This document shows positions 43,977-53,163 of a DNA stretch of 64,000 bases, piece by piece. The stretch covers positions 372,001 through 436,000 of the forward strand of contig NZ_JANFAU010000002.1 of assembly GCF_026130605.1 (NCBI RefSeq), in the 5' to 3' direction. Origin of the DNA: Sphingomonas lycopersici (lineage in GTDB: Bacteria; Pseudomonadota; Alphaproteobacteria; Sphingomonadales; Sphingomonadaceae). The notes beneath the pieces are model-generated. The model made no database searches. It was given only the letters and a program-made list of their open reading frames with translations, and was not told where the DNA came from. Each line of letters starts with the position of its first letter. Within the stretch, counting starts at the first letter, position 1. The position numbers and the translations under genes were made by a program.

Positions 43977-45620
43977 TCAATTCGCCGCCGACAGCAATCC
44001 GCGCGCGACGACATGCGCCTGGATTTCCGCCGCCCCCTCGAAGATGTTGAGGATACGCGCATCGCAAAGGATACGGCTCGCCTGATATTCGAGCGCATAA
44101 CCGTTGCCGCCGTGGATCTGGACGGTCGCATCGGCATTGGCCCAGGCGACCCGCGCGGCGAGCAGTTTCGCCATGCCGGCCTCGATGTCGCAGCGCCGGC
44201 CCTCGTCCTTGCGCCGCGCCGCGGCATAAGTGAGCTCGCGCGCCATGACGAGCTCGACGAGCATCAGCGCCAATTTGTCGGCGACCCGCGGGAAATCGGC
44301 GAGCGCGCAGCCGAACTGGCGACGCGTCCGCGCATAATCCAGCCCGACGTCGAACGCATTCCACCCGACGCCGATCGCGCGCGCCGCGGTCTGGATTCGC
44401 GCGCCCTCGAAAGTGCGCATCAGCTGGCGGAAGCCCTTGCCCTCCTCGCCGCCGAGGATCGCGTCGCCGGGCACACGGAAACCGTCGAACGACAGCGCAT
44501 ATTCGCGCATCCCGCGATAGCCGAGCACCTCAATCTCGCTGCCGGCGAGTCCCTGGTCGGGGAAGGCGTCCTCTTCGGTGCCGCGTGTCTTGGCGGCGAG
44601 CAGCATCGACAACCCGGCGTGGCCGGGCTCGGCCGGGTTGGTGCGCACCAGCAAGGTCATCAGATCGGCGCGCGCCGCGTGGGTGATCCAGTTCTTCGCC
44701 CCCGTCACCGACCAGCCATCGCCGTCGCGCACCGCGCGCGTCTTGAGCGAGGCGAGGTCGGAGCCGACATCGGGCTCGGTGAACACTGCGGTCGGCAGCG
44801 TCTCGCCGCGCGCGAGCCGGGGCAGCCAATATGCCTTTTGCGCGGGGGTCCCGCTTTCGCCGATCAATTCGCCCGCGATCTCGGAGCGGGTGCCGAGCGA
44901 CCCGGCGCAGATCCAGCCCCGACTCAATTCCTCCGACACGACGCACATCGCGAGCTTGCCGAGCCCCAGCCCGCCATATTCGGCGTCGATGCAGATCCCG
45001 AACACCCCGAGATCGGCCATTTCGTCAACGATCTCGATCGGGATCAACGCATCGGCGAGGTGCCAATCATGCGCCTTGGGGGCGATACGTTGCGCGGCAA
45101 AGGCGCGGAATTGCGCGCGGATCATATCGAGCGTCTCGTCGCCTAGCGCCTCCGACGGCCGTGCATCGGCCTCGATCAACGCGGTCAGCGCGGCGCGGGT
45201 CGCGGCATTATTGCCCTCGACCAGAAACCACGCCACCGCGGCATCGTCCGCCAGTGCGCGCGCGGCATCGGCGATGCCGAGATCGGTCGGTCGCGCCAAT
45301 TCGTTCTGGCTCATCGGCAGCGCATAAACGAGCTGCGCCAGATATTCGCCGAAGCCGATCCGCAGCACGAGCGCGTCGATCGGGGCGAGGCCGTCCCCCG
45401 CCTGCAGCCGCGCCGCCCATTGCCGCGCCGCCTCGAGCGATTGCGCCAGCGTCGCGATCCACGAGAAACCATGGAGCGCGCGCTGCTCGATATCGAGCGC
45501 ACGGGCATCGCCGCCGGCGATGCGGTGCCGGCAGGCCTGGCGCGCGGCAAGCACATAACGCTCCGCCGCGGCGCAGGCGGCACCTGCGCGCATGAGCAAA
45601 TCGCCGACCGAAATCTCCAT
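43977..45620 (-). CDS. Acyl-CoA dehydrogenase, (2S)-methylsuccinyl-CoA dehydrogenase-like
   Basis: The 546-residue FAD enzyme is longer than typical acyl-CoA dehydrogenases (about 390) because of an N-terminal helical domain of about 150 residues containing LHGFSWIATLAQSLEAARQW. That extension and length are characteristic, from memory, of methylsuccinyl-CoA dehydrogenase of the ethylmalonyl-CoA pathway. The core has FTEPDVGSDLAS, WITHAARADL, and LNIFEGAAEIQ with the likely catalytic Glu. The start at 45620 follows GAAAGG; an upstream GTG/ATG frame extension crosses the promoter. The other ethylmalonyl pathway genes are not in the window. Confidence 0.8.
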   Translation of the reverse strand: MEISVGDLLMRAGAACAAAERYVLAARQACRHRIAGGDARALDIEQRALHGFSWIATLAQSLEAARQWAARLQAGDGLAPIDALVLRIGFGEYLAQLVYALPMSQNELARPTDLGIADAARALADDAAVAWFLVEGNNAATRAALTALIEADARPSEALGDETLDMIRAQFRAFAAQRIAPKAHDWHLADALIPIEIVDEMADLGVFGICIDAEYGGLGLGKLAMCVVSEELSRGWICAGSLGTRSEIAGELIGESGTPAQKAYWLPRLARGETLPTAVFTEPDVGSDLASLKTRAVRDGDGWSVTGAKNWITHAARADLMTLLVRTNPAEPGHAGLSMLLAAKTRGTEEDAFPDQGLAGSEIEVLGYRGMREYALSFDGFRVPGDAILGGEEGKGFRQLMRTFEGARIQTAARAIGVGWNAFDVGLDYARTRRQFGCALADFPRVADKLALMLVELVMARELTYAAARRKDEGRRCDIEAGMAKLLAARVAWANADATVQIHGGNGYALEYQASRILCDARILNIFEGAAEIQAHVVARGLLSAAN

Positions 45621-45656
45621 GCGCCGCCTTTCTCGTCCCGATCGCAACCGTCGATC

Positions 45657-45672
45657 TTGCACCTTGATGCAA
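45657..45672. promoter_or_regulatory. TTGCA-N6-TGCAA inverted repeat upstream of the dehydrogenase
   Basis: TTGCA (45657-45661) and TGCAA (45668-45672) are separated by CCTTGA, 37 bases upstream of the dehydrogenase start, where a regulator could act. A second half site ATTTGC follows. I recall, without being able to check, that regulators of acetate/ethylmalonyl-CoA genes bind TTGC/GCAA-type sites in other actinobacteria and alphaproteobacteria. Confidence 0.4.
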
Positions 45673-45877
45673 CATTTGCGGCGACCATAAGGAATTGCGG
45701 GCACGCTCGTCAAACGGGCGAATCCGCCTTGCGATTTCCGTGCCGACTTTTACATTCGACGCGGCAAGCCGTGATGATCGCTCAGAAATTTTCTTTTATT
45801 TCTCAAAGGTTATACGCCTTTCATGGTGTCCGTGCGAGCGGCAACCCGATCGCCGTCGCAAGCGTTCCCTCGGTCTC

Positions 45878-46573
45878 ATGATCCGCGTCGCGAGCTACAA
45901 TATGCGCAAGGGCATCGGCACCGATCGGCGCCGCAATCCCGATCGCACGCTCGAAGTGCTGCGCGAGATCGACGCCGATGTCGTCGCGCTGCAGGAGGCC
46001 GATCGCCGCTTCGGCACACGCAAGGCCGTGATTCCATTGCATTTGATCGACGAGCATAGCGGGTGGAAGCCGGTCAATTTCGGCGCGCGCGCCGCCTCGA
46101 TGGGGTGGCACGGCAATGCGATATTGGTGCCCAAGGCAGCCGAGGTGGTCGATTGCGCGGTAATCCACCTGCCGGCGCTGGAGCCGCGCGGCGCGGTCAT
46201 GGCCGATGTTCGGGTCAATGGCGCGACGATCCGCGTCGTCGGGATGCATCTCGATCTTTCCGGGCTGTGGCGGAAGCGGCAGGCGCATGCGATCCTCGCG
46301 CATCTCGCCGCCAACCCGCATCCGCGCCCGACGGTGATGATGGGCGATCTCAACGAATGGACCCGCTCGGCGGGGTGCCTCAAGGAATTCCGCCGCGATT
46401 TCGCGCTCGCCGATACCGGCCCGAGCTTCCACGCCCGGCGTCCGGTGGGGCGGCTCGACCGGATCATGGTTTCGCCGGACCTCAAGGTGGTCGATTGCGG
46501 CGTCCATCACTCGATGGCGGCGCGGACGGCGAGCGACCATCTGCCGATCTGGGCGGATCTCGCCGCGGCATGA
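45878..46573 (+). CDS. Endonuclease/exonuclease/phosphatase (EEP) family protein
   Basis: The 231-residue metal-dependent hydrolase has the EEP motifs in order: VASYNMRKG (metal-binding Asn), VVALQEADRRFG (Glu), VVGMHLDLS, VMMGDLNEW (Asp, Asn) and the final SDHLPIWADL (Asp, His). These cleave nucleic-acid or phospholipid phosphodiesters. The start at 45878 gives the family N-terminus. The stop overlaps the patatin start (ATGA), so a lipid-directed role together with the phospholipase is plausible. Confidence 0.88.
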   Translation: MIRVASYNMRKGIGTDRRRNPDRTLEVLREIDADVVALQEADRRFGTRKAVIPLHLIDEHSGWKPVNFGARAASMGWHGNAILVPKAAEVVDCAVIHLPALEPRGAVMADVRVNGATIRVVGMHLDLSGLWRKRQAHAILAHLAANPHPRPTVMMGDLNEWTRSAGCLKEFRRDFALADTGPSFHARRPVGRLDRIMVSPDLKVVDCGVHHSMAARTASDHLPIWADLAAA

Positions 46574-48867
46574 GCGATACGCGCCTCCGCGAGAAGGAAT
46601 TGCGGCTCGCGCTGGTCTGCTACGGCGGGATCAGCCTCGCCGTATACATGCACGGCATCACCAAGGAGGTGTGGCACCTCGCCCGCGCCAGCCGCGCGAC
46701 CCACGACGGCACGAAGCTCAGCGGCACCGCCGGGGTCTATGCCGCATTGCTCGACGAAATGGCGGAGGAGGCCGGGCTGCGGCTGCGCGTGCTGCCCGAC
46801 ATCCTCGCCGGCGCCAGCGCGGGCGGGATCAACGGCATCTTCCTCGCGCAGGCGATCGCCTCGGGCCAGTCGCTCGATCCGCTGACCGATCTGTGGCTGA
46901 CCCGCGGCGATGTCGAGGCCCTGATCGACGCCGCCGCCGCCCCCGCCTCGCGCTTTTCCAAGGCCTGGGCGATGCCGCTGGCGTGGATGGCGGCGGGGCG
47001 CAGCGCCGAAAAGCTCGAGGCGCTCGATCCCGAAACGCGCGAGGAGGTGCGGAGCAAGCTGTCGCATTTCGTCCGCTCGCGCTGGTTCGAGCCGCCGTTC
47101 AGCGGCGCGGGGTTCACCGGGATGCTGCTCGACGCGTTCGACGCAATGGCCGCCGCGCCGCGCGGGCCGCGGCTGCTGCCGACCGGACAACCGCTCGACC
47201 TGTTCGTCACCGTCACCGATTTCACCGGCCACCCTGAGCGGCTCCAGCTCCACTCGCCCCCCGAGGTGCTGGAAACCGAGCATCGGCTGGTGCTCCACTT
47301 CACCGATCACGGCGAGGTGCGCGAGACGCTCGCGCCCGCCGCCGAACTCGCCTTCGCAGCGCGCGCCACCTCCAGCTTCCCCGGCGCCTTCCCGCCGTTC
47401 ACCGTCGCCGAGCTCGACGGCGTGCTGCGCGACCGCGCGATCGACTGGCCGACGCGCGAGGCGTTCCTCTACCGCATGCTCCCGCGCCAGGCGGCGGCGA
47501 ATACCGCGGAAAAGGCAGTGCTGATCGACGGCTCGGTGCTCGCCAACGCCCCCTTCCGCCCTGCGATCGACGCGCTCAACGAGCGTCCGGCGCGGCGGCA
47601 GGTCGATCGCCGCTTCGTCTATATCGACCCCGCCCCCGGCAACAAATTCCGCCTTTCGGCCGACAGCGACGGCGTGCCGGGCTTCTTCCAGACGATCCTC
47701 GGCGCGATCAGCGAATTGCCGCGCAAGCAGCCGATCCGCGACAATCTCGACGCGATCGCCGAGCGCTCGGCACGGATCGCGCGGATGCGCGCGATCCTTC
47801 AGGCGGTGCGCCCCGAGGTGGAGGCGAAGGTCGACGCGCTGTTCGGTCGCACCTTCTTCCTCGATCGCCCGACCGCCGCGCGAATCGCCGCCTGGCGCCG
47901 CCGCGCGCAGGTCGCCGCGGCCGAGCAGGCGGGCTATGGCTATGCCGCTTACGCGCATCTCAAGCTCGCCGGGGTGATCGAGAGCGTCACCGCGTTGCTC
48001 CACGGCGTCGGCGGCGAGCCCGGCCCGCAGCGCTGGCAGCGCATCCGCCGCCGGATCGAGACCGCCCTGGTCGCGCGCGGCTACGACCCCGCCTCGTCCG
48101 AGGTCGCGGAAAGCGCGGTGACGATCGACTTCCTGCGCACCTTCGATCTCGGCTTCCGCATCCGCCGGCTGCGGCTGATGTCGCGGCGGCTGACCGAACT
48201 CGAAAGCGAGGCGAGCGAAGACACGCTGCAGCCGATCCGCGAGGCGATCTATCATTCGCTCTCGGCCTATCTCGATTGTCGCAACCCGCGCACCCACCGA
48301 GCATTGCGCGGCGAGGTCCGCGCGCTGAGCGGCGATGCCGGGCCGCTACTCGACGATCTCGCCGAATCGATGGGGCTCAAGGAACTCGACGCCGAGACCG
48401 ACGAGCGGCTCGCCGAGGCGCTCGCGACGCTGCCGCGCGATATCCGCCGGGCGTTGCTGCTGCGCTATCTCGGCTTTCCCTATTTCGACGTCGCCACTTT
48501 GCCGCTGCTGCAGGGCGAGGGAATGGACGAATATGATCCGATCCAGGTCGATCGCATCGCCCCCGACGATGCTGTCTCGATCCGCGGCGGCGGCGCGGAG
48601 GCGACGCTGAAGGGCATTCAGTTCAGCAACTTCGGCGCGTTCTTCAGCCGTGCCTATCGCGAGAACGACTATCTCTGGGGCCGGCTGCACGGCGCCGAGC
48701 GGATGATCGATATCGCGGTGTCGACGCTGGCCGGCGAAGCGCGGCTGCGCCCCGGGCGCGTCGCGGAGATCAAGCGCGCCGCCTTCCATGCGATCCTCGA
48801 CGAAGAGGCGCCGCGACTCCACACCGCCACCGCGCTGATCGAGGAATTGCGCCGGGAGATCGGGTGA
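46570..48867 (+). CDS. Patatin-like phospholipase
   Basis: The 765-residue protein has a patatin catalytic domain in the first 330 residues: LVCYGGISLAVYMHGITKEV (oxyanion glycine-rich region), GASAGG with nucleophile Ser83, and LIDGSVLANAPF with the dyad Asp. A long helical C-terminal part (about 400 residues) with unknown function follows, as in the family of large bacterial patatin-like proteins of Actinobacteria and Proteobacteria. It probably hydrolyses phospholipids or other acyl esters; it has no signal peptide, so a cytoplasmic or membrane-associated site is likely. Confidence 0.9.
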   Translation: MSDTRLREKELRLALVCYGGISLAVYMHGITKEVWHLARASRATHDGTKLSGTAGVYAALLDEMAEEAGLRLRVLPDILAGASAGGINGIFLAQAIASGQSLDPLTDLWLTRGDVEALIDAAAAPASRFSKAWAMPLAWMAAGRSAEKLEALDPETREEVRSKLSHFVRSRWFEPPFSGAGFTGMLLDAFDAMAAAPRGPRLLPTGQPLDLFVTVTDFTGHPERLQLHSPPEVLETEHRLVLHFTDHGEVRETLAPAAELAFAARATSSFPGAFPPFTVAELDGVLRDRAIDWPTREAFLYRMLPRQAAANTAEKAVLIDGSVLANAPFRPAIDALNERPARRQVDRRFVYIDPAPGNKFRLSADSDGVPGFFQTILGAISELPRKQPIRDNLDAIAERSARIARMRAILQAVRPEVEAKVDALFGRTFFLDRPTAARIAAWRRRAQVAAAEQAGYGYAAYAHLKLAGVIESVTALLHGVGGEPGPQRWQRIRRRIETALVARGYDPASSEVAESAVTIDFLRTFDLGFRIRRLRLMSRRLTELESEASEDTLQPIREAIYHSLSAYLDCRNPRTHRALRGEVRALSGDAGPLLDDLAESMGLKELDAETDERLAEALATLPRDIRRALLLRYLGFPYFDVATLPLLQGEGMDEYDPIQVDRIAPDDAVSIRGGGAEATLKGIQFSNFGAFFSRAYRENDYLWGRLHGAERMIDIAVSTLAGEARLRPGRVAEIKRAAFHAILDEEAPRLHTATALIEELRREIG

Positions 48868-48885
48868 GAATCCAATTCGATACCC

Positions 48886-48915
48886 CGGTCATTCCCGCCT
48901 TCGCGGGAATGACGG
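48886..48915. repeat. REP-like repeat, family C (half element)
   Basis: GTCATTCCCGCCTTCGCGGG-AATGAC forms a single 10-bp hairpin: one arm of the family C element seen at 26680-26774. Confidence 0.8.
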
Positions 48916-49011
48916 CTGAGGAAAGGGCTCGCGGAACACGCCCCACGCCGGACAGTAAAGCTGGAAAAACGACGCTTGCGGGGTTAGTCCGTATCGCGCG
49001 GGAGGTCGCCA

Positions 49012-49320
49012 ATGCAGTTTCTGAAGCTTTTATTCTGGTGTCTGATCGCGTTCATCGCGGCGGTGTTCACCTTCGGCAATTGGCAGTGGGTGACGATCCG
49101 CCTGTTCGGCAATCTCGTTGCCGAGGTGAATCTGCCCTTCCTGCTGGCGCTCACCTTCCTGATCGGCTTCGTGCCGACCTGGCTCTATCAGCGCGCGATG
49201 CGCTGGCGGCTGCGCCAACGGCTCACCGCCGCCGAACGCTCGCTGACCGACCTGCGCGCCGCGACCGCCGCGGCAGCCCCGGCGGCGCCCGAAGACCCAG
49301 CCCCCGGAGCAACATCGTGA
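49012..49320 (+). CDS. LapA-domain membrane protein
   Basis: The 102-residue protein has two membrane segments (residues about 3-22 and 41-62) separated by a short loop with the pattern NWQWVTIRLFG, then a charged coiled coil, as in lipopolysaccharide assembly protein A domain proteins. An Ala/Pro-rich tail ends it. GGGAGGTCGCC precedes the ATG. pyrF follows with a 4-base overlap (GTGA). Confidence 0.85.
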   Translation: MQFLKLLFWCLIAFIAAVFTFGNWQWVTIRLFGNLVAEVNLPFLLALTFLIGFVPTWLYQRAMRWRLRQRLTAAERSLTDLRAATAAAAPAAPEDPAPGATS

Positions 49321-49991
49321 GCAACCGCATCTATGTCGCGCTCGACACCCCCGATATCGATCGCGCCAAGGCGATCGCGGAACGGGTGCGGCACCATGTC
49401 GGCGGGATCAAGCTCGGGCTGGAATTCTTCGCCGCCAACGGGCGCACCGGGGTGCGCGAGATGGCCGATCTCGGGCTGCCGATCTTCCTCGATCTCAAGC
49501 TGCACGATATCCCCAATACCGTCGCCAAGGCGGTGCAGGCGCTGCGCGCGCTGGAGCCGGCGATCCTGACGGTTCACGCGTCGGGCGGCCGCGCGATGCT
49601 GGAGGATGCCAAGGCCGCCGCCCCTGCGGGAACCAAGGTGGTGGCGGTGACGATGCTCACCAGCCTCGACCAGCGCGATCTCGACGCGACCGGCGTCACC
49701 GGCACTCCGCACGATCAGGTGCTGCGCCTGACCGAACTGGCGATGCGCGCGGGGGTCGACGGGATCGTCTGTTCGGGCGCGGAGGTGAAGGCGGCGCATC
49801 GATTGTGGCCCAAAGGCTTCTTCGTCGTCCCCGGCGTGCGCCCGACCGACAGCGTGGTGGGCGACCAGAAACGCGTCGTCACGCCGCGGATGGCGTTGGA
49901 CAATGGCGCCTCGATCCTCGTCGTCGGTCGCCCGATCACCCAAGCCGAAGACCCCGACGCCGCCGCGCGCGCGATCGGCGCGACGCTTTGA
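49317..49991 (+). CDS. pyrF: Orotidine 5'-phosphate decarboxylase
   Basis: PyrF converts OMP to UMP, the last step of pyrimidine synthesis. The 224-residue TIM-barrel has FLDLKLHDIPNT (catalytic Asp-Lys-Asp), TVHASGG and PGVRP, and the closing GASILVVGRPIT. The GTG at 49317 overlaps the lapA stop (GTGA). Confidence 0.96.
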   Translation: MSNRIYVALDTPDIDRAKAIAERVRHHVGGIKLGLEFFAANGRTGVREMADLGLPIFLDLKLHDIPNTVAKAVQALRALEPAILTVHASGGRAMLEDAKAAAPAGTKVVAVTMLTSLDQRDLDATGVTGTPHDQVLRLTELAMRAGVDGIVCSGAEVKAAHRLWPKGFFVVPGVRPTDSVVGDQKRVVTPRMALDNGASILVVGRPITQAEDPDAAARAIGATL

Positions 49992-49998
49992 CCCCACG

Positions 49999-50075
49999 CC
50001 GTTCGGGCTGAGCCTGTCGAAACCCGGCACTTTCTCGCCAAGAAGGGCAGCTCTTCGACAGGCTCAGGGCGAACG
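49999..50075. repeat. REP-like repeat, family A
   Basis: Complete copy with arms CCGTTCGGGCTGAGCCTGTC and CTTCGACAGGCTCAGGGCGA (then ACG). It directly follows pyrF. Confidence 0.85.
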
Positions 50076-50080
50076 AGGGT

Positions 50081-50127
50081 CGGGCCTGCACTTTCCCGGG
50101 CCTGCACTTTCCCGGGCCTGCGCTTTC
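50081..50127. repeat. 16-bp tandem repeat
   Basis: CGGGCCTGCACTTTCC is repeated twice exactly (50081-50096, 50097-50112) with a third copy differing at one base (50113-50127). It fills the gap between a family A and a family D repeat. Confidence 0.8.
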
Positions 50128-50129
50128 AT

Positions 50130-50214
50130 CGTCATGCCGGGCGTGATCCGGCATCCAGAGCCGCAAAGGGAATCGCTCGTTACTCTGGATGCCGGGTCAA
50201 GCCGGGCATGACGG
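50130..50214. repeat. REP-like repeat, family D
   Basis: CGTCATGCCGGGCGTGATCC and a right arm ending GTCAAGCCGGGCATGACGG, with inner CATCCAGA/TCTGGATG. It lies just upstream of trpF. Confidence 0.85.
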
Positions 50215-50254
50215 CAGGGGCAAGCCCAAGGCAAACCGAGTAGAGACAATCCTC

Positions 50255-50896
50255 ATGCCCACCACCGCCAAGATTTGCGGCCTGACCACGATCGAGACGC
50301 TCGACGCAGCACTTGCGGGCGGGGCGAGCCATGTCGGGTTGAACTTCTTCCCGCCCTCCCCGCGCAACCTCAGCGCAGATCAGGCGCGGATGCTCGCGGC
50401 GCGAACCCCGGATCAGGTCCACCGCGTCGGGGTGTTCGTCGATCCCGACGACGCGCTGCTCGATATGGCGATCGCCGCCGGCCGGCTCGATATTCTGCAA
50501 TTCCACAAGACCGCCCCGGCACGAATCGCGGAAGTGGCGCGCCGCACCGGGCTGGCTACCTGGGCCGCGATCGCGATCAAGACGCGCGCCGATCTCGATC
50601 ACGCCCGCGACGTCGCCGGTGCCGCCTCCGCCATCCTCTATGACGCCAAGACGCCGGACAATGCCGCGCTCCCCGGCGGGATGGGGGTACGCTTCGACTG
50701 GTCGCTGCTCGACGGTTTCCGTCACCCGCTACCCTGGGCGCTCTCCGGCGGGCTCGATGCGGACAATGTTGCGGAGGCGATCGCCCGCACCGGCGCCACG
50801 CTCGTCGACGTTTCTTCCGGCGTCGAAACCGCCCCCGGCGTGAAGGACGTGGACAAGATCGCCGCATTCCTGAGGGCCCTAATTCGCTCAGGATAA
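50255..50896 (+). CDS. trpF: Phosphoribosylanthranilate isomerase
   Basis: TrpF isomerises phosphoribosylanthranilate in tryptophan synthesis. The 213-residue TIM barrel has the catalytic Cys8 in AKICGLTTIETL, GLNFFPPSPR, VGVFVDP and the Asp of VRFDWSLLDG, and phosphate-binding LSGGLDADNV, DVSSGVE. The start at 50255 gives the family N-terminus. The last 24 bases are the left arm of a large inverted repeat that extends to 51140. Confidence 0.95.
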   Translation: MPTTAKICGLTTIETLDAALAGGASHVGLNFFPPSPRNLSADQARMLAARTPDQVHRVGVFVDPDDALLDMAIAAGRLDILQFHKTAPARIAEVARRTGLATWAAIAIKTRADLDHARDVAGAASAILYDAKTPDNAALPGGMGVRFDWSLLDGFRHPLPWALSGGLDADNVAEAIARTGATLVDVSSGVETAPGVKDVDKIAAFLRALIRSG

Positions 50897-51140
50897 CGCC
50901 GTGATCGCCCGGAGAAGTCCGCTGGCAAGGAGCGCAGCGCAGACGCGTAGCAGTCGCTACGCGCAAGCAAGCGACGCCGTCCAGCGGGCTTCTCCGGGCG
51001 ACCGCTCCGCGGCGGGCGTCTTTTGGCGCCATGCGGCGTCGCGCGTCGATCACGATGTAAATACATCGCTCACTCCTTGCTCCTTGCCTGGCGCCAAAAT
51101 CCGCTCCGTCACGGCGTTGTCCTGAGCGAATTAGGGCCCT
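50873..51140. repeat. Nested inverted-repeat element between trpF and trpB
   Basis: Outer arms of 32 bases (50873-50904, starting AGGGCCCTAATTCGCTCAGG, and 51109-51140) are inverse copies with one U-G wobble. Inside are two further stems: 50906-50925 with 50981-51000 (20 bp, one U-G) capped by CGCGTAGC-AGTC-GCTACGCG (50944-50963), and 51021-51031 with 51089-51099 (TTTTGGCGCCA/TGGCGCCAAAA, extended by GGGCG/CGCTC), capped by CGATGTA-AA-TACATCG. Nothing in it codes for protein apart from the trpF end. It resembles a miniature mobile or structured intergenic element; no transposase is nearby. Confidence 0.85.
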
Positions 51141-51154
51141 AAGGCGATCGCTCG

Positions 51155-52366
51155 ATGACCACGCCCAACTCCTTCCGCGCGCAGCCCGACGAGAGCGGGC
51201 ATTTCGGCGATTTCGGCGGCCGCTATGTCGCCGAGACGCTGATGCCGCTGATCCTCGACCTCGAGCGCGAATATCGCGCCGCCAAGGCCGATCCCGCGTT
51301 TCAGGCCGAGTTCGACGAACTGCTCGAACATTATGTCGGCCGCCCCAGCCCGCTCTATTTCGCGCCGCGGCTGACCGAGGCGCTGGACGGCGCGCAGATC
51401 TGGTTGAAACGCGAGGAGCTCAACCACACCGGCGCGCACAAGATTAACAATTGCATCGGCCAGATCCTGCTCGCGATCCGCATGGGCAAGACGCGGATCA
51501 TCGCTGAGACCGGCGCCGGCCAACACGGCGTCGCCACCGCGACGGTCTGCGCGCGCTTCGGCATCCCCTGCGTCATCTACATGGGCGCGAAGGACGTCGA
51601 GCGGCAGCAGCCCAATGTGTTCCGCATGAAATTGCTCGGCGCGGAGGTGATCCCGGTCACCTCGGGCGCCAAGACGCTCAAGGATGCGATGAACGAGGCG
51701 CTGCGCGACTGGGTCGCCAACGTCCACGACACCTTCTACATCATCGGCACCGCCGCCGGCCCGCATCCCTATCCGGAGCTGGTGCGCGATTTCCAGAGCG
51801 TGATCGGCACCGAGGCGCGCGCGCAGATGCTCGCGCGCACCGGGCGCCTGCCCGATCTGCTGATCGCGGCGGTGGGCGGCGGATCGAATGCGATCGGCCT
51901 GTTCCACCCGTTCCTCGACGACGCCGGCGTGGCGATGATCGGGGTCGAGGCGGCGGGGCACGGGATCGCCAGCGGCCAGCATGCCGCGAGCCTCACCGGC
52001 GGCGCGCCGGGGGTGCTCCACGGCAACAAGACCTATCTGCTCCAGGATGACGACGGCCAGATCACCGAGGCGCATTCGATCAGCGCCGGGCTCGACTATC
52101 CCGGCATCGGGCCGGAGCATAGCTGGCTGCACGAGATCGGCCGCGTCCGCTATCTGCCGATCACCGACAGCGAGGCGCTGGAAGCGTTCCAGCTCTGCTG
52201 CCGCACCGAGGGGATCATCCCCGCGCTGGAAAGCGCCCACGCGCTCGCCGCCTTGCCAAAGGTGGCGAAGAATTACGGCAAGGACGCGATGATCCTGGTC
52301 AATGTCTCGGGGCGCGGGGACAAGGATATCTTCACCGTCGCCGAGGCGCTGGGGGTGGAGATATGA
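51155..52366 (+). CDS. trpB: Tryptophan synthase beta chain
   Basis: TrpB condenses indole with serine using PLP. The 403-residue protein has [14 protein letters not shown], the PLP-lysine segment [12 protein letters not shown], the [10 protein letters not shown] loop and the phosphate-binding GGGSNAIG. The structured repeat ends 15 bases before the ATG, so translation is likely to feel its folding. TrpA follows with a 4-base overlap. Confidence 0.97.
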   Translation: MTTPNSFRAQPDESGHFGDFGGRYVAETLMPLILDLEREYRAAKADPAFQAEFDELLEHYVGRPSPLYFAPRLTEALDGAQIWLKREELNHTGAHKINNCIGQILLAIRMGKTRIIAETGAGQHGVATATVCARFGIPCVIYMGAKDVERQQPNVFRMKLLGAEVIPVTSGAKTLKDAMNEALRDWVANVHDTFYIIGTAAGPHPYPELVRDFQSVIGTEARAQMLARTGRLPDLLIAAVGGGSNAIGLFHPFLDDAGVAMIGVEAAGHGIASGQHAASLTGGAPGVLHGNKTYLLQDDDGQITEAHSISAGLDYPGIGPEHSWLHEIGRVRYLPITDSEALEAFQLCCRTEGIIPALESAHALAALPKVAKNYGKDAMILVNVSGRGDKDIFTVAEALGVEI

Positions 52367-53163
52367 CGCGGCTTTCCAACGCCTTTCCCAAGGATCGCGC
52401 GGCGCTGGTATGTTTCGTCACCGCGGGCGATCCGAACGCGGCGGCGACCCCGGCGATCCTCGACGCGCTCGTGACGGGCGGCGCCGACGTGATCGAGCTG
52501 GGGATGCCCTTCACCGATCCGATGGCCGACGGCCCCGCGATCCAGGCCGCCAATCTGCGCAGCCTCGGCGCGGGCACCACCACCGCCGATATCCTGACGA
52601 TCGCGCGCGATTTCCGTGCGCGGCACCCGAATGTGCCGCTGGTGCTGATGGGCTATGCCAATCCGATGCTTCGGCGCGGGGCGACATGGTTCGCGAACGC
52701 CGCGCGCGATGCCGGGGTCGACGGGGTGATTTGCGTCGATACGCCGCCCGAGGAGGATGCCGCGCTCGGCCCCGCGTTGCGCGCGAGTGGCGTCGACCTG
52801 ATCCGCCTCGCCACCCCAACCACCGACGGCGCGCGGCTCCCGACCGTCCTCGGCGGGGCAAGCGGGTTCCTCTATTACGTCTCGGTCGCCGGGATCACCG
52901 GGAAGCAACAGGCCGCGCAGACCTCGATCGAGGAAGCGGTGGCGCGCCTCAAGGCCGCGACCGACCTGCCGGTGGCGGTCGGCTTCGGCGTGCGCACCCC
53001 CGAACAGGCCGAGGCGATCGCCCGCGTCGCCGACGGCGTGGTGGTCGGCTCGGCGATCGTCGAGCTGATCGGCAAGCACGGCGCCGATGCGCCGGGCGCG
53101 ATTACCCCCTATATCCAATCGCTGAGCGCGGCGGTCCGCGCCGCGCGCAAGGAATCGAAATGA
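52363..53163 (+). CDS. trpA: Tryptophan synthase alpha chain
   Basis: TrpA releases indole from indoleglycerol phosphate and channels it to TrpB. The 266-residue TIM barrel has [19 protein letters not shown] (catalytic Glu and Asp), [11 protein letters not shown] and [10 protein letters not shown] for phosphate binding. Overlaps: ATGA with trpB and with accD, so trpB-trpA-accD-folC form one transcript. Confidence 0.97.
   Translation: MTRLSNAFPKDRAALVCFVTAGDPNAAATPAILDALVTGGADVIELGMPFTDPMADGPAIQAANLRSLGAGTTTADILTIARDFRARHPNVPLVLMGYANPMLRRGATWFANAARDAGVDGVICVDTPPEEDAALGPALRASGVDLIRLATPTTDGARLPTVLGGASGFLYYVSVAGITGKQQAAQTSIEEAVARLKAATDLPVAVGFGVRTPEQAEAIARVADGVVVGSAIVELIGKHGADAPGAITPYIQSLSAAVRAARKESK

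Noticed and set aside
46507..48297. 596-codon antisense frame in the patatin gene
   Set aside because: Codon-bias shadow; no start context, no recognisable domain.
49999..50214. CRISPR-like array made of clustered repeats near trpF
   Set aside because: The repeats are palindromic REP elements plus a short 16-bp tandem run; there are no regular spacers and no cas genes.
50873..51140. Trp attenuator or T-box between trpF and trpB
   Set aside because: No tandem Trp codons, leader peptide or T-box sequence is visible; the structure is symmetric and repeat-like.
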